64,000 nucleotides of DNA, taken from assembly GCF_040807025.1 (NCBI RefSeq), contig NC_090951.1, positions 372,001 to 436,000 on the forward strand, in the 5' to 3' direction. This document shows positions 14,001 to 23,800 of the stretch, in pieces. Source of the stretch: Struthio camelus (Eukaryota > Chordata > Aves > Struthioniformes > Struthionidae). The notes beneath the pieces were generated by a model, which was not told the origin of the DNA, made no database searches, and saw only the letters and a program-made list of their open reading frames with translations. Position 1 is the first letter of the stretch; each line of letters starts with the position of its first letter. Both the position numbers and the translations under genes were made by a program.

Positions 14001-17000
14001 CATCTCTTCTCCATGGGACCCTCTTTTGACCAACGACTTCGTGGAAGAGTCGGGATCCACCTGACTAAGTGGGGCAAAAATATCTTTGGCAACAGGCTGG
14101 CCAGTCTAGTAAAAAAAGAGATATAAACTAGGAATGATGGGGGTGAGAGAGAATGACCAACAATCAAGTGAGGGAGTGGCGGATGGGGTTGGCAAGCAGA
14201 AGGTCTGGGGTCAAACGAACAGAAGGGACCTTGTAATCAACAAAACGGGGCTGAAGTGAAATCACCCCGAGCATACACACGTAAACAAGGAAGTGCCTAC
14301 AGGACAACATTATGGGAAAAACTCTCGTACCCTTTCTGGGAAATCAGCATGCCTGGGTGCCTCTCAAGTACTGTTCACTAATGCATGCAGCATGGGGAAC
14401 AAATAGCAGGAATTAGAAGGCTGTGTGCAGTTACAGCACTACAAGCTCATTGAGAGCATGGAGACATGGTGGGATAGCTCACACGACTGTGACGGATGTG
14501 CTGCGACGGACGGATGCAGGCTCTTTAGGAAGGACCGGCCAGGAAGGCAAGTAGGGGCAGTTACCCTTTACATGAGAGGGCAACTGGAACGCATGGAGCT
14601 TGGCCTGGGGATAGGTGAAGAGTTAGCTTTGAGCATATGGGTCAGCGTTAGCAGGCACACTGGCATGGGTGACATTTTAGTGGACGTCTGCTACAGACTG
14701 CCTGATCAGGAAGAAGTAGATGAGGCCTTCTGCAGATAGCTGGAAGAAGCTTCGCATTTGCAGGTCACAGTCCTTATGGGGGAACCTTAGCCACCCTGAT
14801 ATCTGCTGGAGGGACAACATAGCAGGGCACAAGCAATCCAGAAAATTTCTGGAGTGTGCTGGTGACAACTTCCTAACACAGGTGTTCGAGGAGCCCAAGG
14901 AGGAGAAGTGCCCTGTTGGACCTCATACTTACAAACAAGGAAGGACTGACAGGGATGTGAAAGTCAGGGGCAACACTGGCTGCAGTGACCTCAAGATGGT
15001 AGGGTTCAGGATCCTACAAGGAGGGAGCAGGGCAAAAAGCAGGATCACAACCCTGGACTTCAGAAGAGCAGACTTTGACCTCTTCAAGGATCTGCTTGGA
15101 AGAATCCTTGGAAGCCCTGTAGAGAAAGTATTCAAGGATCATCTCCTCCAAGCTCAAGAATGGTCCATCCTGATGAGCGGGTAATCAAGCAAAAGCAGCA
15201 AGTGACCTGCACAGATGAACAAGGAGCTCCTGCCTAAACTCCAACATAAGGAGGAGGAGGAAGGTATAGGTGACCCAGGAGGATTGCAGAGAGACTGAGT
15301 GTGCAGGGATGAGGTTAGGAAAACCAAAGCCCAGCTGGGCTCTGTCCCAGAGGAGGGACGTGGAGGGCTACAAGAAAGGCTTCTACAAGTTACCTTAGCA
15401 GCAAAAGGAAGGCCAGGGAAAACATGGGCCCACTGCTGAATGGCGCAGGGGACCTGGTGACAAAGGACATGGAGAAGACTGAGTCTTCAGGAATCTGAAG
15501 ATTCTCACCGGTCTTCAGGAATCTCAGGCTTCTGAGACCAGCGGGAAAGTCTGGAGCAAGGAAGATTTACCCTCAGTGGAAGAAGATCAGTTTAGGGAAT
15601 ATTTGAACAAATTGGACATGAACGTGTGGGAACGTAACAGGATGCACCTGTAAGTGCTGAGGGAGCTGGCCAATGTCACTGCAAGGCCACTCTCGATAAT
15701 CTTTGAAAGGTCATGGCCATCAGGAGACATTCCTGAGGACTGGAAGAAAGCAAATCTCTCCTGTCTTCGAGGAGGAGGATCTGGGAAACTACAGGCTGGA
15801 CAGCCTCACCTCAATCCCCAGGAAGATGATGGAGCAACTAATCCTGAGCACCGTTTCCAGACACAGGAAAGACAAGAAGGTGATTGGGAGTAGTCAGCAC
15901 GGATTTACGATGGGGAAATTGTGCTTGACCAACCTGATAGCCTTCTACAATGAGATAACTGGCTTGGTGGATAAGGGAAGAGCAGCAGATGTCACTTATC
16001 TTCTCTTTAGTGAGAATTTTGACACTGTCACTCATAACATCCTCACAGATAAGCTGATGAAGTACAGACTAGATAAGCGGACACTGAGGTGGATTGAAAA
16101 CTGGCTGGACAGCAGAGCTCAGAGGGTTGTGATCAGCGGCATAAAGTCCACCTGGAGGCCAGTCACTAGTGGGTATCCCAGGGGTCAGTACTGGCTCCAG
16201 TACTGCTTAACATCTTCACTGATGACCTGGCTGATGGGACATAGTGCATCCTCAGCAAGTTTGCTGAGGACACAAAAGGGAGGAGCGGCTGATACACCAG
16301 ATGGTTGTGCCATCATTCAGAGGAACTTCAACAGGCTGGAGAAATGGGCAGAGAGAAAACTCATCAAGTTCAACAAAGGGAAGTGCAAAGTCCTGCCTCA
16401 GTCAGAAATAACCCCATGCACCAGTACAGGCCAGATGTCGATTGGCTGGAAAGCAGCTGGAAAGAGAAGGACACGAGGGTCCTGGTGGACAACAAGTTGA
16501 ATATGGGCTAGCAATGCAGCCTCATGGCAAAGAAAGCCAACAGTATCCTGGGCTGCATTAGGAAGAGCATCACCAGCAGTTTGATGGAGGTGATCCTTCC
16601 CCTCTACTCAGCACTGGTGAGGCCACACCTGGAGAGCTGTGTCCACTTCTGGGCTGTACAGTACAAGACAGACATGGACCTGCTGGAGTGAGTCCAGTAA
16701 AGGGTCACAAAGATGACCAAGGGGCTGGAGCATCTCTCATACAAAGAAAAGCTCAAAGGGCTAGGACTGTTTAGCCTGGAGAAGAGAAGGCTCGGGGGCG
16801 GGATCTTATCAATGTGAATAAATATCTCATGGGAGGGTGTAAAGAAGATGGAGCCAGACTCTTCTCATTGACAGAACAAAAGGCAGCGGGCACAAATTGA
16901 AACACAGGAGATGCCATCTGAACATAAGACAACACTGAAACAAGTTGCCCAGAGAAGTTGTGGAGTCCTCATCCTTGGAGATATTTAAGACGCGACTGGA

Positions 17001-20000
17001 CACAGTCCCGAGCAGCCTGCTCTAGCTGACCATCCTTGAGCAGAGGTTTGAACTAGACGATCTCCAAAGGGCCCTTCCAACCTCAGCTACTGTGATGTTG
17101 TGACTGAATGGCACATTTGTTCACGTCCCTTCAATCCACACGTCCTTTTGAGCAGCAGTTTTTGCAAGTTATACCCCCTTCCTCTATTCTTTAGTATTTA
17201 GTATACTAGGTTTTTACAAAAATACATTGAGCTATATTGAAAAGCAGCCTCTTCCAGAGAATACTGCCATGTTAAACCAACTAGATCAGCCTGTAGCACT
17301 GACTTGTCAATACTTATCACTCCCATAATCTCTTTTTCCTGATTGTTTCCTTTTTCTTTTAGCCATAGATCATTAATAGAGCAACTGAACAGTATAAGTA
17401 GTCTCCTTTTCTTAATTCAGACAACCCCCCCCTTCCAGAAAACCCCTTACACTGAATAACGATTTCCAGTTTGTAAGACATCAACCAGTTTTATTGGTTG
17501 TGTGTTGCTTTTCTCTCAATCATATCAGAACATCATGTAGTGCAACACATGGCTAACGCCTTTGGCGACCAAGCTTGAAATTTCAAAGTATCAAGATCAA
17601 GGTCGTTAAGGCCTGTTCTCTACTAAACTTTAACTGGCATTATACATCATTCATACAGCATGTCCTAACCTGAAATATTTTACTATTGTATGTTACAAAC
17701 CTTCCACCTTCTTCTCAACCGAAGTACAAAAATATTTAATGATTCTTTTTAATGATTATTCTATGGTATTTCCACTATTACTGACAGCTTTACAGCTGCC
17801 AGTTATATTTAAGGCAGGACCGATTTCACAAAACATGCACCATCTAAAAGCATCTAGTCATTCAGACTTCCTTTGTAGTCAACAGAAGGACACACACCTC
17901 AAGAAGTTAACTGATCTCAGGCATTTCAAGCACATATATTGCAATTCTTTCGCTTCACAGATAGGATCTTTGGATCAGACACTGAAGCAGGATTACTCTC
18001 AAAGTTGAAGTCCAAAACAACAAAGTTTCTACCACAAAAAGAAAATGTGGTTGACATGCAACTGAGACAAAAACGAAACAAAACAAAAAACCAGTTCTTA
18101 CCTCTCAATGCTTGCTAAGTCATATTAGGGCAAGTCTATATTTTTTAATATGGAAATACATCAGCTCGCTATCCAAAGGACTGAATATGAAATGGCCCCC
18201 TTCCTCCCACTTGGAGCTCTACCGACCAATAAACTGACAATAAACTCTGTAGAATTTACAGACTCTAGTCAACCCTAAACATAAGCAGAAATTATTGGGA
18301 AATGTCAACCCATAAGTAAGTTAACGGACAAAGAAAGGAAATTTTGCTCTCTCCCCAAACCCACCCAGAGGATCACTCACTGATGTAGCTGATTTGCTTG
18401 GAAATCTGTCGTTCTTCCGCCCTTTATAGGACTGATAGGATTTTAAGTTTAGTTTATCAAACATCAGCTGTCTTAACCAACCAAAAACGTTGTTTATTCT
18501 TACCAAGGCCTGTCGCCAGTTACAGTTTTTAATTGATTTTTAAGGGCTATCCTAATCTCATAAAGTTTGCAATGTGACCAAAAGCAACTCCAAAATTTAT
18601 CCATTAAAACTATACTCAGACAAGTTTAAAGTTTAAGATGTAATCAGGTGTGTGCCAGGGAGGGAGGGAGGGAGGGAGAGGGGGTGTTGCTGCTGCTGGT
18701 TTGGGATTTTTCAATTAAAACAACAACCGAGATGCAGAAAACGGCTGCTTCTTTCTGCCCCTTCTTTAAACCAGCAAAGAAAAAGAAATAAAGAGACAGC
18801 CAACAATTGTACACATATCCAGATAATGTAGTGCTTTATGTTGAAATATAACTGTTTTTTTTTTTTTTTTGCAAAGAAAGCCTTGCTATTCTCTTTTAGT
18901 ATCCAAGTCACATGCTGTCACATGTGTGTGACAAACAAAAGCACAGTCTTCAATTATTTAGAATGCCTTTTGAAGTGAAAAAATTGTAGGAAAGCCAAAT
19001 TCACCTGAACTTTCCAAAACAAATTGAACAAACGCTCAGCATTCACAGGAGTTTAAGGTATGTAATGCCAGAGTATTAAGCTCAGACAATTACTACTGCT
19101 CAACTTGCCAACAGTACAGTTCTTTCTATTTCTATAGTCACTAGAAAGTGAGTTTAACCTCCACAGCAATTATTGCACTAAATCATACAAAACAGTAGTG
19201 CAAACATTTTAAAACTTTAAACACATGATTTTTCAGAAGTCAGTCCATCCTTTTGCACTAGTAAAATGGAACTCGTTATCTCCTAAGAAGTTTCTTACAA
19301 TCTATCTATAGCTGTGCCAAACTTTGATCTGAAAAACACATGGAAGTAACCTGGTAACGCTTCATGTTTTTTAGAAAACAGAATCCAAGTTTGCCTCAGT
19401 ATCAGGAAAAAGACAGCTTGCCTATGTAACTGGGAAGACTTTACACTTGATGATGCTATCCACTTTATATCTTGTAAAACAAGAGCCAGGGCCAAAAAAT
19501 TAAGCTGCCTGAATTTAAGTTGACTGCCACAAGCTGCAAGCTGTTCAAAGTTTGTTATTTTGCAAAAGATCCGGAGTTTACAGAAAAATCTGCACCTAAA
19601 AAGTTGTAGGCACACAGGATGCAATGACTGACCACTGAGCAGATGAAGCATGGCTTGGTGTTACACATTTCAAGCATCGAGATCTGGCGGGAGGATGTTT
19701 GACTGCAGCCCCTGGCAGAGCTATTCTTCTGGTACCAGCTGTAAGTTGGGTCTGTGACTCGAGAGACACCAGAGCAGAGTCCAAATGTTTACTTAATGAC
19801 ATGTCTCAGGTTCACACACAGAGGTCTAGTACGGGTGCTGTAAATAAAGCAGTGAACAAACCAGCTTGCTGCCTACTAACCACTTTCAAACCAGGGTATG
19901 AAGCAGTTCACTGGATGCCCTTAGAGACATTCTGGAGTCCTGATTGAATGGATCACTGCTCCAACTCCTGTCAAGAGCAATGCGGTCTACTAATAAAAAT

Positions 20001-23000
20001 CTAAGACAGGTCTGGAAAGCAGGAAAGGGAAAACTAAATCCAGTATCTGGAACAAGTGGCTTGAATGGCAGAGTTTCTATACGGAACCTTCTTCCTTAGC
20101 ATGACCAAGGCCAACAGGTTCCAGAGGCAACGATTAAAGTTTGAGGTAGAAAAATACATTTTCCCTTTGAGAGGAAGAAATGTGAATACGCGCTAGACGC
20201 TAGAATACTTGGCACCATGGCAGTCACAGCAGCTGCTACTTGATACAAACAACCCATTATACCCGCATCCGTATCGCATACTGGCCGCTTCCACTGAGTG
20301 GGAGAGGCAGCTCTGTTAGGCAAACGTGCAAGTGGTAAGAAGACAGAAGCAAAGCCAAAACGAAGCAGCAACAATTTCACAATTCCCACTGCACGTGTAG
20401 CTCTTCTTCACTGGTAACAATCAGTTTTCAAACCTTCTTAAGTAGAAGTTTTGTAGCGATGGGTATCCAGACCAAAGAAGGTATCCATGCTATTTTTGTC
20501 TAATCCTCCCCTCTGCAGGAAGGGATATTTTTGAATAGGAAAGGATGCTAACAGAAAGATTCTAGCAAGGAAAACCTTGAAGATCCTTGACTTGCACTGT
20601 GAAGAATAAGACAAAATTCTGTCAGAAACCGACTCCACTGCATACATACTTAGAAGGGAACTGCAGAAAGATCACAAGGACACTACTGAATATTTAAAGC
20701 AAATACATGAAGAAGAAGTTTTCTGTTATTCTTCCATTTGCTGTCCAGGTAGCATTCAGTCAGGTACCACACCATATGATCCTTTGCCATACTCAGGTTT
20801 TGACAGAAAGTCACCTACTGAGATTAAAAGGGTGGAGAATTCAGAAGCTATTTGGGAGACTAACACACTCATGGAAAAATGCAATCAGATGCTTGATTGA
20901 GCAATCTGTATTCACAAACACGTTATTAAAGTAATCAGCAAACTTTGTGCAAGGAAGGAATTATCTCAGCAGAGCATGAGGATACCTTGAGCATTTTGTC
21001 ATCTTCCTGTGGAAATGCAAGCAGGTACCATTTGGGCATGCTTCCGGTTATCAACAGAGATTGAAGCAACACTGGTAACTCCCATTTGTCTACTGAGAAC
21101 ACCTCAAACGGGAAGTAATTTAGGGATCCCTCTTGTGGCAAATATATTCTGAGAATTACAAAGGCAACAGACATGCAAGAATCAAAAACTCTCCATCAAA
21201 CTCAAGATAAAGCTTGACAAATTGCTAGACGCACCATGAAGCAACAAGTTTACGAGTGGGAATTAACCAGGTTTACAACTTGGTGTTTGCTTCCAGAACA
21301 TTGGTGGCAGGACCAATTTGTCAATCCAGTGCAAAGCTGGCCACAAATCAAAGACAGGCACTGCTATCTAGCGCAAAAAGAGAGATATACATTCAGCCAG
21401 TCTTCCTGCGATCGGCAGTAAGGGGTCAATGCTTTCTTCTAAATGCTCTCTCTATTCTCTGCAATGGTACAGAGCAAGCTAATTTCCTTATAAATACTTC
21501 AGTCAATGAATGGAGATTTTCAGCTGCCTCCATGGCTCCACTCAAGTGTCTGTCTATCCTCATCTAACGGCTTTCTAACTGACCTATCTCCGTTTCCTAT
21601 AACCCAGACACGACAAGACAAACAGGTCTAAATACCATTTTCAACGGTCAGTTTTAATTGCATCCTATTCTCCACATCTCTTGCCTCTCGCACCCCCCCT
21701 ATCTGATCAAACATACGTGATATGTTTTCTATCCTTGGACCCGTACAACATACGATTTTCATTTCAATTTCTGGAAGCCAGATACTGCTCCTGTTCAGCT
21801 CGTGATGTCAATCTCTACCGCCTAGTCTTTAGTAACAGGATCATAGTGCATTTTTTTTGTGAGGAAAGAGGAGCAGCAACTTTATAACTGAATTTTAAGT
21901 CCAGAAGAATCAATGCAAAGTCTAAATTCTAACATCCCTAATGGGTGCTTGTAAACCTAGAGGAGTCCATAATACACTCAGCATAAAGTTCGCACACATT
22001 AAACCCTATGCCAAGGTCTATTTTCAACCTGCAGACATAAAATGCATGACCTGAAGCATAAGCTTTCTTTATATAACCCTTATGCTACCTCTGTGTCTAC
22101 TTTTAATTGTTATTTACCTTGCAATTCATTTTAAGAAGATATTTTTAGCCAAAAAATTACTAACATATAAACATTATTAGACATAACTGTCAAAGTACTA
22201 TACCTGTTTTACTGACTCAGAATAATCGCTTACAGCCTCTTAACCGGCTTACGTTTTATTGATTTTAAAACAGCACTAAGACAAACGATAATAAAGAAGT
22301 ACATGAACAGTAACCTCTACCTACAAAATACGGATCTATTTCTGGTTGGAGAGCCAGTCAGCCCCTCCCAGCTAAAATACCTATGGCTTGACTAAGATGT
22401 GCAAAAGGCTCACCACGACCTTGCTTTATGAACTGCAGTACTCTGGGCCACCTCTGTCTGTTCCATATCAACCCTGATGACATATGTAGGCATACAACAA
22501 GCAGAGAGCCCTGCATGTTACAGCACATATTCCTCAAAGCAGAGCTATGCTTCCTCAGCCCTCACCTGACCAGGTCTCCATGAAGCTGCAGAAAGAGGTT
22601 TTCCCTCTCTTCTCCATCGCATATCTCAGATACCGGGGTGTCCACCGTACAAAGGACCAAGCGCAAGTCAGAGGAAGCAGTAACTGCAGAATCTCCTCCA
22701 TAAACGTATACGCAGCCTCGTCCAACGTCCTCTCTCAGCCAGTCCCTCTCACGGGAACCAAACCGACTCCTGTTCAAGCAGCTTCTGCTCCCATTGCGCT
22801 TCACGTTTCTCTGCCAAGGGAGCAAAACAAGACCGTTAGGTGCTACCTCGGCTGCTCTCCCCCTCCGGCAGGCGTGCCGCCCCGGACCCGCCGGGGGGCC
22901 CCGCCGCCCCCTCCGCCCGGCCGCGCTCGCAGCCAGGCGGGGCTGCAGGCCGCCGCCGCCCCCCCCGGCCCGGCCCGGCCCGGCAAGGTCGAGACGGGCA

Positions 23001-23254
23001 GCGCCGCCGCCCCCCCGGCCCGGCCCGGCCCGGCCCGGCCCCCACCCGACCCCCGGCCTCGCCCGGCTGCCGCCAAGGGCGGCGCGGCGGGGGCGGCCGC
23101 CGGAGGGTCCCGGCCCCGGCCCCACCTTCAGCACCCGGATGCCGCCGCGGGGCCCCGCCCGGCCCCCTCCTCGCGCGCCGCCAGGCGCCGCCGCCGCCGC
23201 CTCCTCGGGCTCCGGCGGCGCCCTGGGCCCCGGCCCCGGCCCGGCCTCCCCCAT
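1920..23254 (-). CDS. PHLPP2: PH domain and leucine-rich repeat protein phosphatase 2, 5' part (exons 1-7), continues beyond left edge
   Basis: PHLPP2 is a PP2C-type Ser/Thr phosphatase that dephosphorylates the hydrophobic motif of AKT and PKC isoforms. Minus-strand coding exons are 23126-23254, 22566-22810, 12644-12777, 6423-6613, 5898-6023, 4475-4629 and 1920-2066. They give 1,127 nt, 375 codons plus two bases, with consistent phases and GT-AG introns. Seen in order: a Gly/Ala/Pro-rich start (1-43), a basic segment with [15 protein letters not shown], the RA-like region (about 85-170), the PH domain (about 180-272) with [13 protein letters not shown] and GKMHILPL, then LRRs with [20 protein letters not shown] and [15 protein letters not shown]. 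The paralogue PHLPP1 is excluded by closer recalled similarity to PHLPP2 and by the neighbouring AP1G1. The phosphatase domain is outside the window. The start in exon 1 is predicted, the other exons are firm. Confidence 0.93.
2067..4474 (-). other. PHLPP2: PHLPP2 intron 6
   Basis: AT-leaning unique-looking sequence without a recognisable repeat or RNA gene. Short open frames on either strand show no familiar domain. Confidence 0.8.
4475..4629 (-). CDS. PHLPP2: PHLPP2 exon 6 (residues 276-327; first leucine-rich repeats)
   Basis: The exon encodes [20 protein letters not shown], then [19 protein letters not shown], the first LRR units. The segment after NFM ([12 protein letters not shown]) is less conserved against mammals. 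The acceptor is CTTTTCAG and the donor GTCTGC, weaker than the neighbours. Confidence 0.93.
4630..5897 (-). other. PHLPP2: PHLPP2 intron 5
   Basis: It holds the compound AT/AC microsatellite at 5330-5399. Nothing else is recognised. Confidence 0.8.
5330..5399. repeat. Compound AT/AC/AT microsatellite
   Basis: (AT)n at 5330-5353, (CA)n at 5356-5372 and (AT)n at 5387-5399 in PHLPP2 intron 5. Probably length-polymorphic. Confidence 0.95.
5898..6023 (-). CDS. PHLPP2: PHLPP2 exon 5 (residues 234-275; PH domain C-terminal half)
   Basis: The exon encodes [20 protein letters not shown], then [20 protein letters not shown]. It includes the C-terminal PH helix with its conserved Trp (QRW). The acceptor is CCATTGCAG and the donor GTGAGG. 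Confidence 0.95.
6423..6613 (-). CDS. PHLPP2: PHLPP2 exon 4 (residues 170-233; PH domain N-terminal half)
   Basis: The exon encodes [20 protein letters not shown], then [20 protein letters not shown] and [12 protein letters not shown]. This is the first half of the PH domain. The acceptor is CCCTTTTTCTTCAG and the donor GTAAGAC. Confidence 0.96.
6614..12643 (-). other. PHLPP2: PHLPP2 intron 3
   Basis: Six kilobases with no exon-like similarity. Contents noted are a G run at about 8330-8339 and the 32-bp tandem duplication at 10,921. Confidence 0.75.
10921..10984. repeat. Two-copy tandem duplication, 32-bp unit
   Basis: 10921-10952 and 10953-10984 are identical except for one base (GTTGAGG against GTTTAGG). 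It lies in PHLPP2 intron 3 and looks recent. Confidence 0.95.
12644..12777 (-). CDS. PHLPP2: PHLPP2 exon 3 (residues 125-170; RA-like region)
   Basis: The exon encodes [20 protein letters not shown], then [20 protein letters not shown], matching the Ras-association-like region before the PH domain. The acceptor is TTTCGACAG, with a weak pyrimidine tract, and the donor GTAAGAAC. The last Glu codon is split after one base. Confidence 0.94.
14425..15184 (+). pseudogene. CR1 ORF2 remnant: endonuclease domain
   Basis: The reading includes [25 protein letters not shown] and, after a frameshift near 14,720, [20 protein letters not shown] and [20 protein letters not shown]. These are hallmarks of the CR1 apurinic/apyrimidinic-type endonuclease region. 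The frameshift alone disables it. Confidence 0.85.
15640..17025 (+). pseudogene. CR1 ORF2 remnant: reverse transcriptase and C-terminal region
   Basis: Recognisable blocks are [20 protein letters not shown], then after a shift [34 protein letters not shown] and [19 protein letters not shown] frameshift follows near 16,180. The catalytic FADD box reads FAED (about 16,255-16,270), so a metal-binding Asp is lost. The tail contains recognisable NPMHQYRP and, in another frame, [12 protein letters not shown] sequence. Clearly inactive. Confidence 0.88.
18657..18684 (+). repeat. (GGGA)n simple repeat
   Basis: About six GGGA units followed by GAGGGGG and a short TGC repeat, in PHLPP2 intron 2. A homopurine tract and G-quadruplex candidate on the plus strand. 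Confidence 0.9.
22566..22810 (-). CDS. PHLPP2: PHLPP2 exon 2 (residues 44-125)
   Basis: The acceptor CTTGGCAG precedes [20 protein letters not shown], and the exon continues through ERDWLREDV and [14 protein letters not shown] to LQLHGDLV before a GTGAGG donor. The human protein starts at the position where this one has Val (VKRNGSR). The poly-Thr/Ser stretch of the human protein is replaced here by a short [10 protein letters not shown]. Confidence 0.92.
23126..23254 (-). CDS. PHLPP2: PHLPP2 exon 1, coding part (residues 1-43), predicted
   Basis: The ATG at 23252-23254 has a good Kozak context (G at -3 and at +4). It opens a Gly/Ala/Pro-rich stretch starting [20 protein letters not shown] and ending GGIRVLK at a GTGGGG donor in phase 0, which joins exon 2 in frame. 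An upstream exon is required because exon 2 opens with an acceptor and its residue aligned to the human start Met is Val (GTG). No other in-frame ATG lies between here and 23,852. Exon 1 is inferred from these constraints, not from recognised similarity. Confidence 0.65.
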
Positions 23255-23321
23255 CACTGGCCGGACGGCGAGACCTCGGCCGGCGGCGGCGGCGGCGGAC
23301 CGGCCCCGCGCAGGCCCCGCC

Positions 23322-23342
23322 CCGGAAGCACGCGGGCTTCCG
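23322..23342. promoter_or_regulatory. Inverted pair of ETS-type motifs (CCGGAAG) in PHLPP2 promoter
   Basis: CGGAAGC (23323-23329) and GCTTCCG (23336-23342) form a perfect 7-bp inverted repeat around a 6-bp GC spacer, 70-90 bp upstream of the predicted ATG. CCGGAAG is the core bound by ETS factors such as GABP, common just around start sites of housekeeping promoters. Binding is inferred. Confidence 0.45.
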
Positions 23343-23429
23343 TCGCCCCGTCCCGCCCCGCCGCGGGGGGGGGGGGGGGGCCGGACCGGGAGGGCGGCGG
23401 AACCAGACGAGGGGGGACCGCACCGCACC

Positions 23430-23702
23430 GCGAGGGGGAGGGGAGCGGGACCGGACCGGATCGAACCGGACCGGACCGGACCGGACCGGGGGTGGGGGAG
23501 CCGGAACCGGACCGGACCGGGGGTGGGGGGGGAGCGGGACCGGACCGGGCCGGACCGGGGGGGGGGGGAGCGGAACCGGACCGGGCCGGACCGGACCGGA
23601 CCGGGGGGGGGAGGGGGGGCGGAACCGGACCGGGCCGGACCGGACCAGACCGGACCGGACCGGGGGAGGGGGGGGGAGCGGGACCGGACGGGGGGGGGGG
23701 GC
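23430..23702. repeat. Nested CCGGA minisatellite with long G runs
   Basis: Runs of the pentamer CCGGA, with variants CCGGG and CCAGA, alternate with blocks of 8-12 consecutive G on the plus strand. They form about five higher-order units of roughly 45-60 bp, each starting near GGAGCGG or GGAACCGG. The array sits immediately upstream of the PHLPP2 core promoter. The G blocks are G-quadruplex candidates on the plus strand. Homopolymer lengths may be unreliable in the assembly. Confidence 0.85.
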
Positions 23703-23800
23703 GCTCGCAGCACCCCGCGCTGCACCAAGAGCGAAGGTTTCCGACAGCGTCGCCGGCCCCTTCTCGTTCTCCCCCCTCCTCTCCCGGCCTCAGCACTTCC

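Larger units (their letters stand above)
14020..17105 (+). mobile_element. CR1 LINE, 5'-truncated and decayed, in PHLPP2 intron 2
   Basis: A chicken-repeat-1 non-LTR retrotransposon lies antisense to PHLPP2. It begins in the segment before the second open frame ([14 protein letters not shown] reading near 14,055), carries endonuclease and reverse-transcriptase remnants, and ends in the conserved CR1 tail (GGCCCTTCCAACCTCAGCTA, then a degenerate TGTGATGTTGTGA repeat at 17,090-17,103). The frame is broken by several shifts and stops. The 5' boundary is approximate. Confidence 0.92.
12778..22565 (-). other. PHLPP2: PHLPP2 intron 2
   Basis: The largest intron seen, 9.8 kb. It contains the antisense CR1 element, the GGGA repeat and a 16-T run at about 18,855-18,870. 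The rest appears unique. Confidence 0.8.
22840..23800. promoter_or_regulatory. PHLPP2: CpG island, PHLPP2 promoter and first exon
   Basis: Base composition jumps from ordinary AT-leaning sequence to almost pure G and C with dense CpG between about 22,840 and 23,800, then falls back. The predicted PHLPP2 exon 1 lies inside. GC-box sequences (CCCCGCCC) occur at about 23,313-23,322 and 23,350, together with an inverted pair of ETS-type sites. No TATA box is seen, as is usual for CpG-island promoters. The exact transcription start cannot be read from the sequence. Confidence 0.85.
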
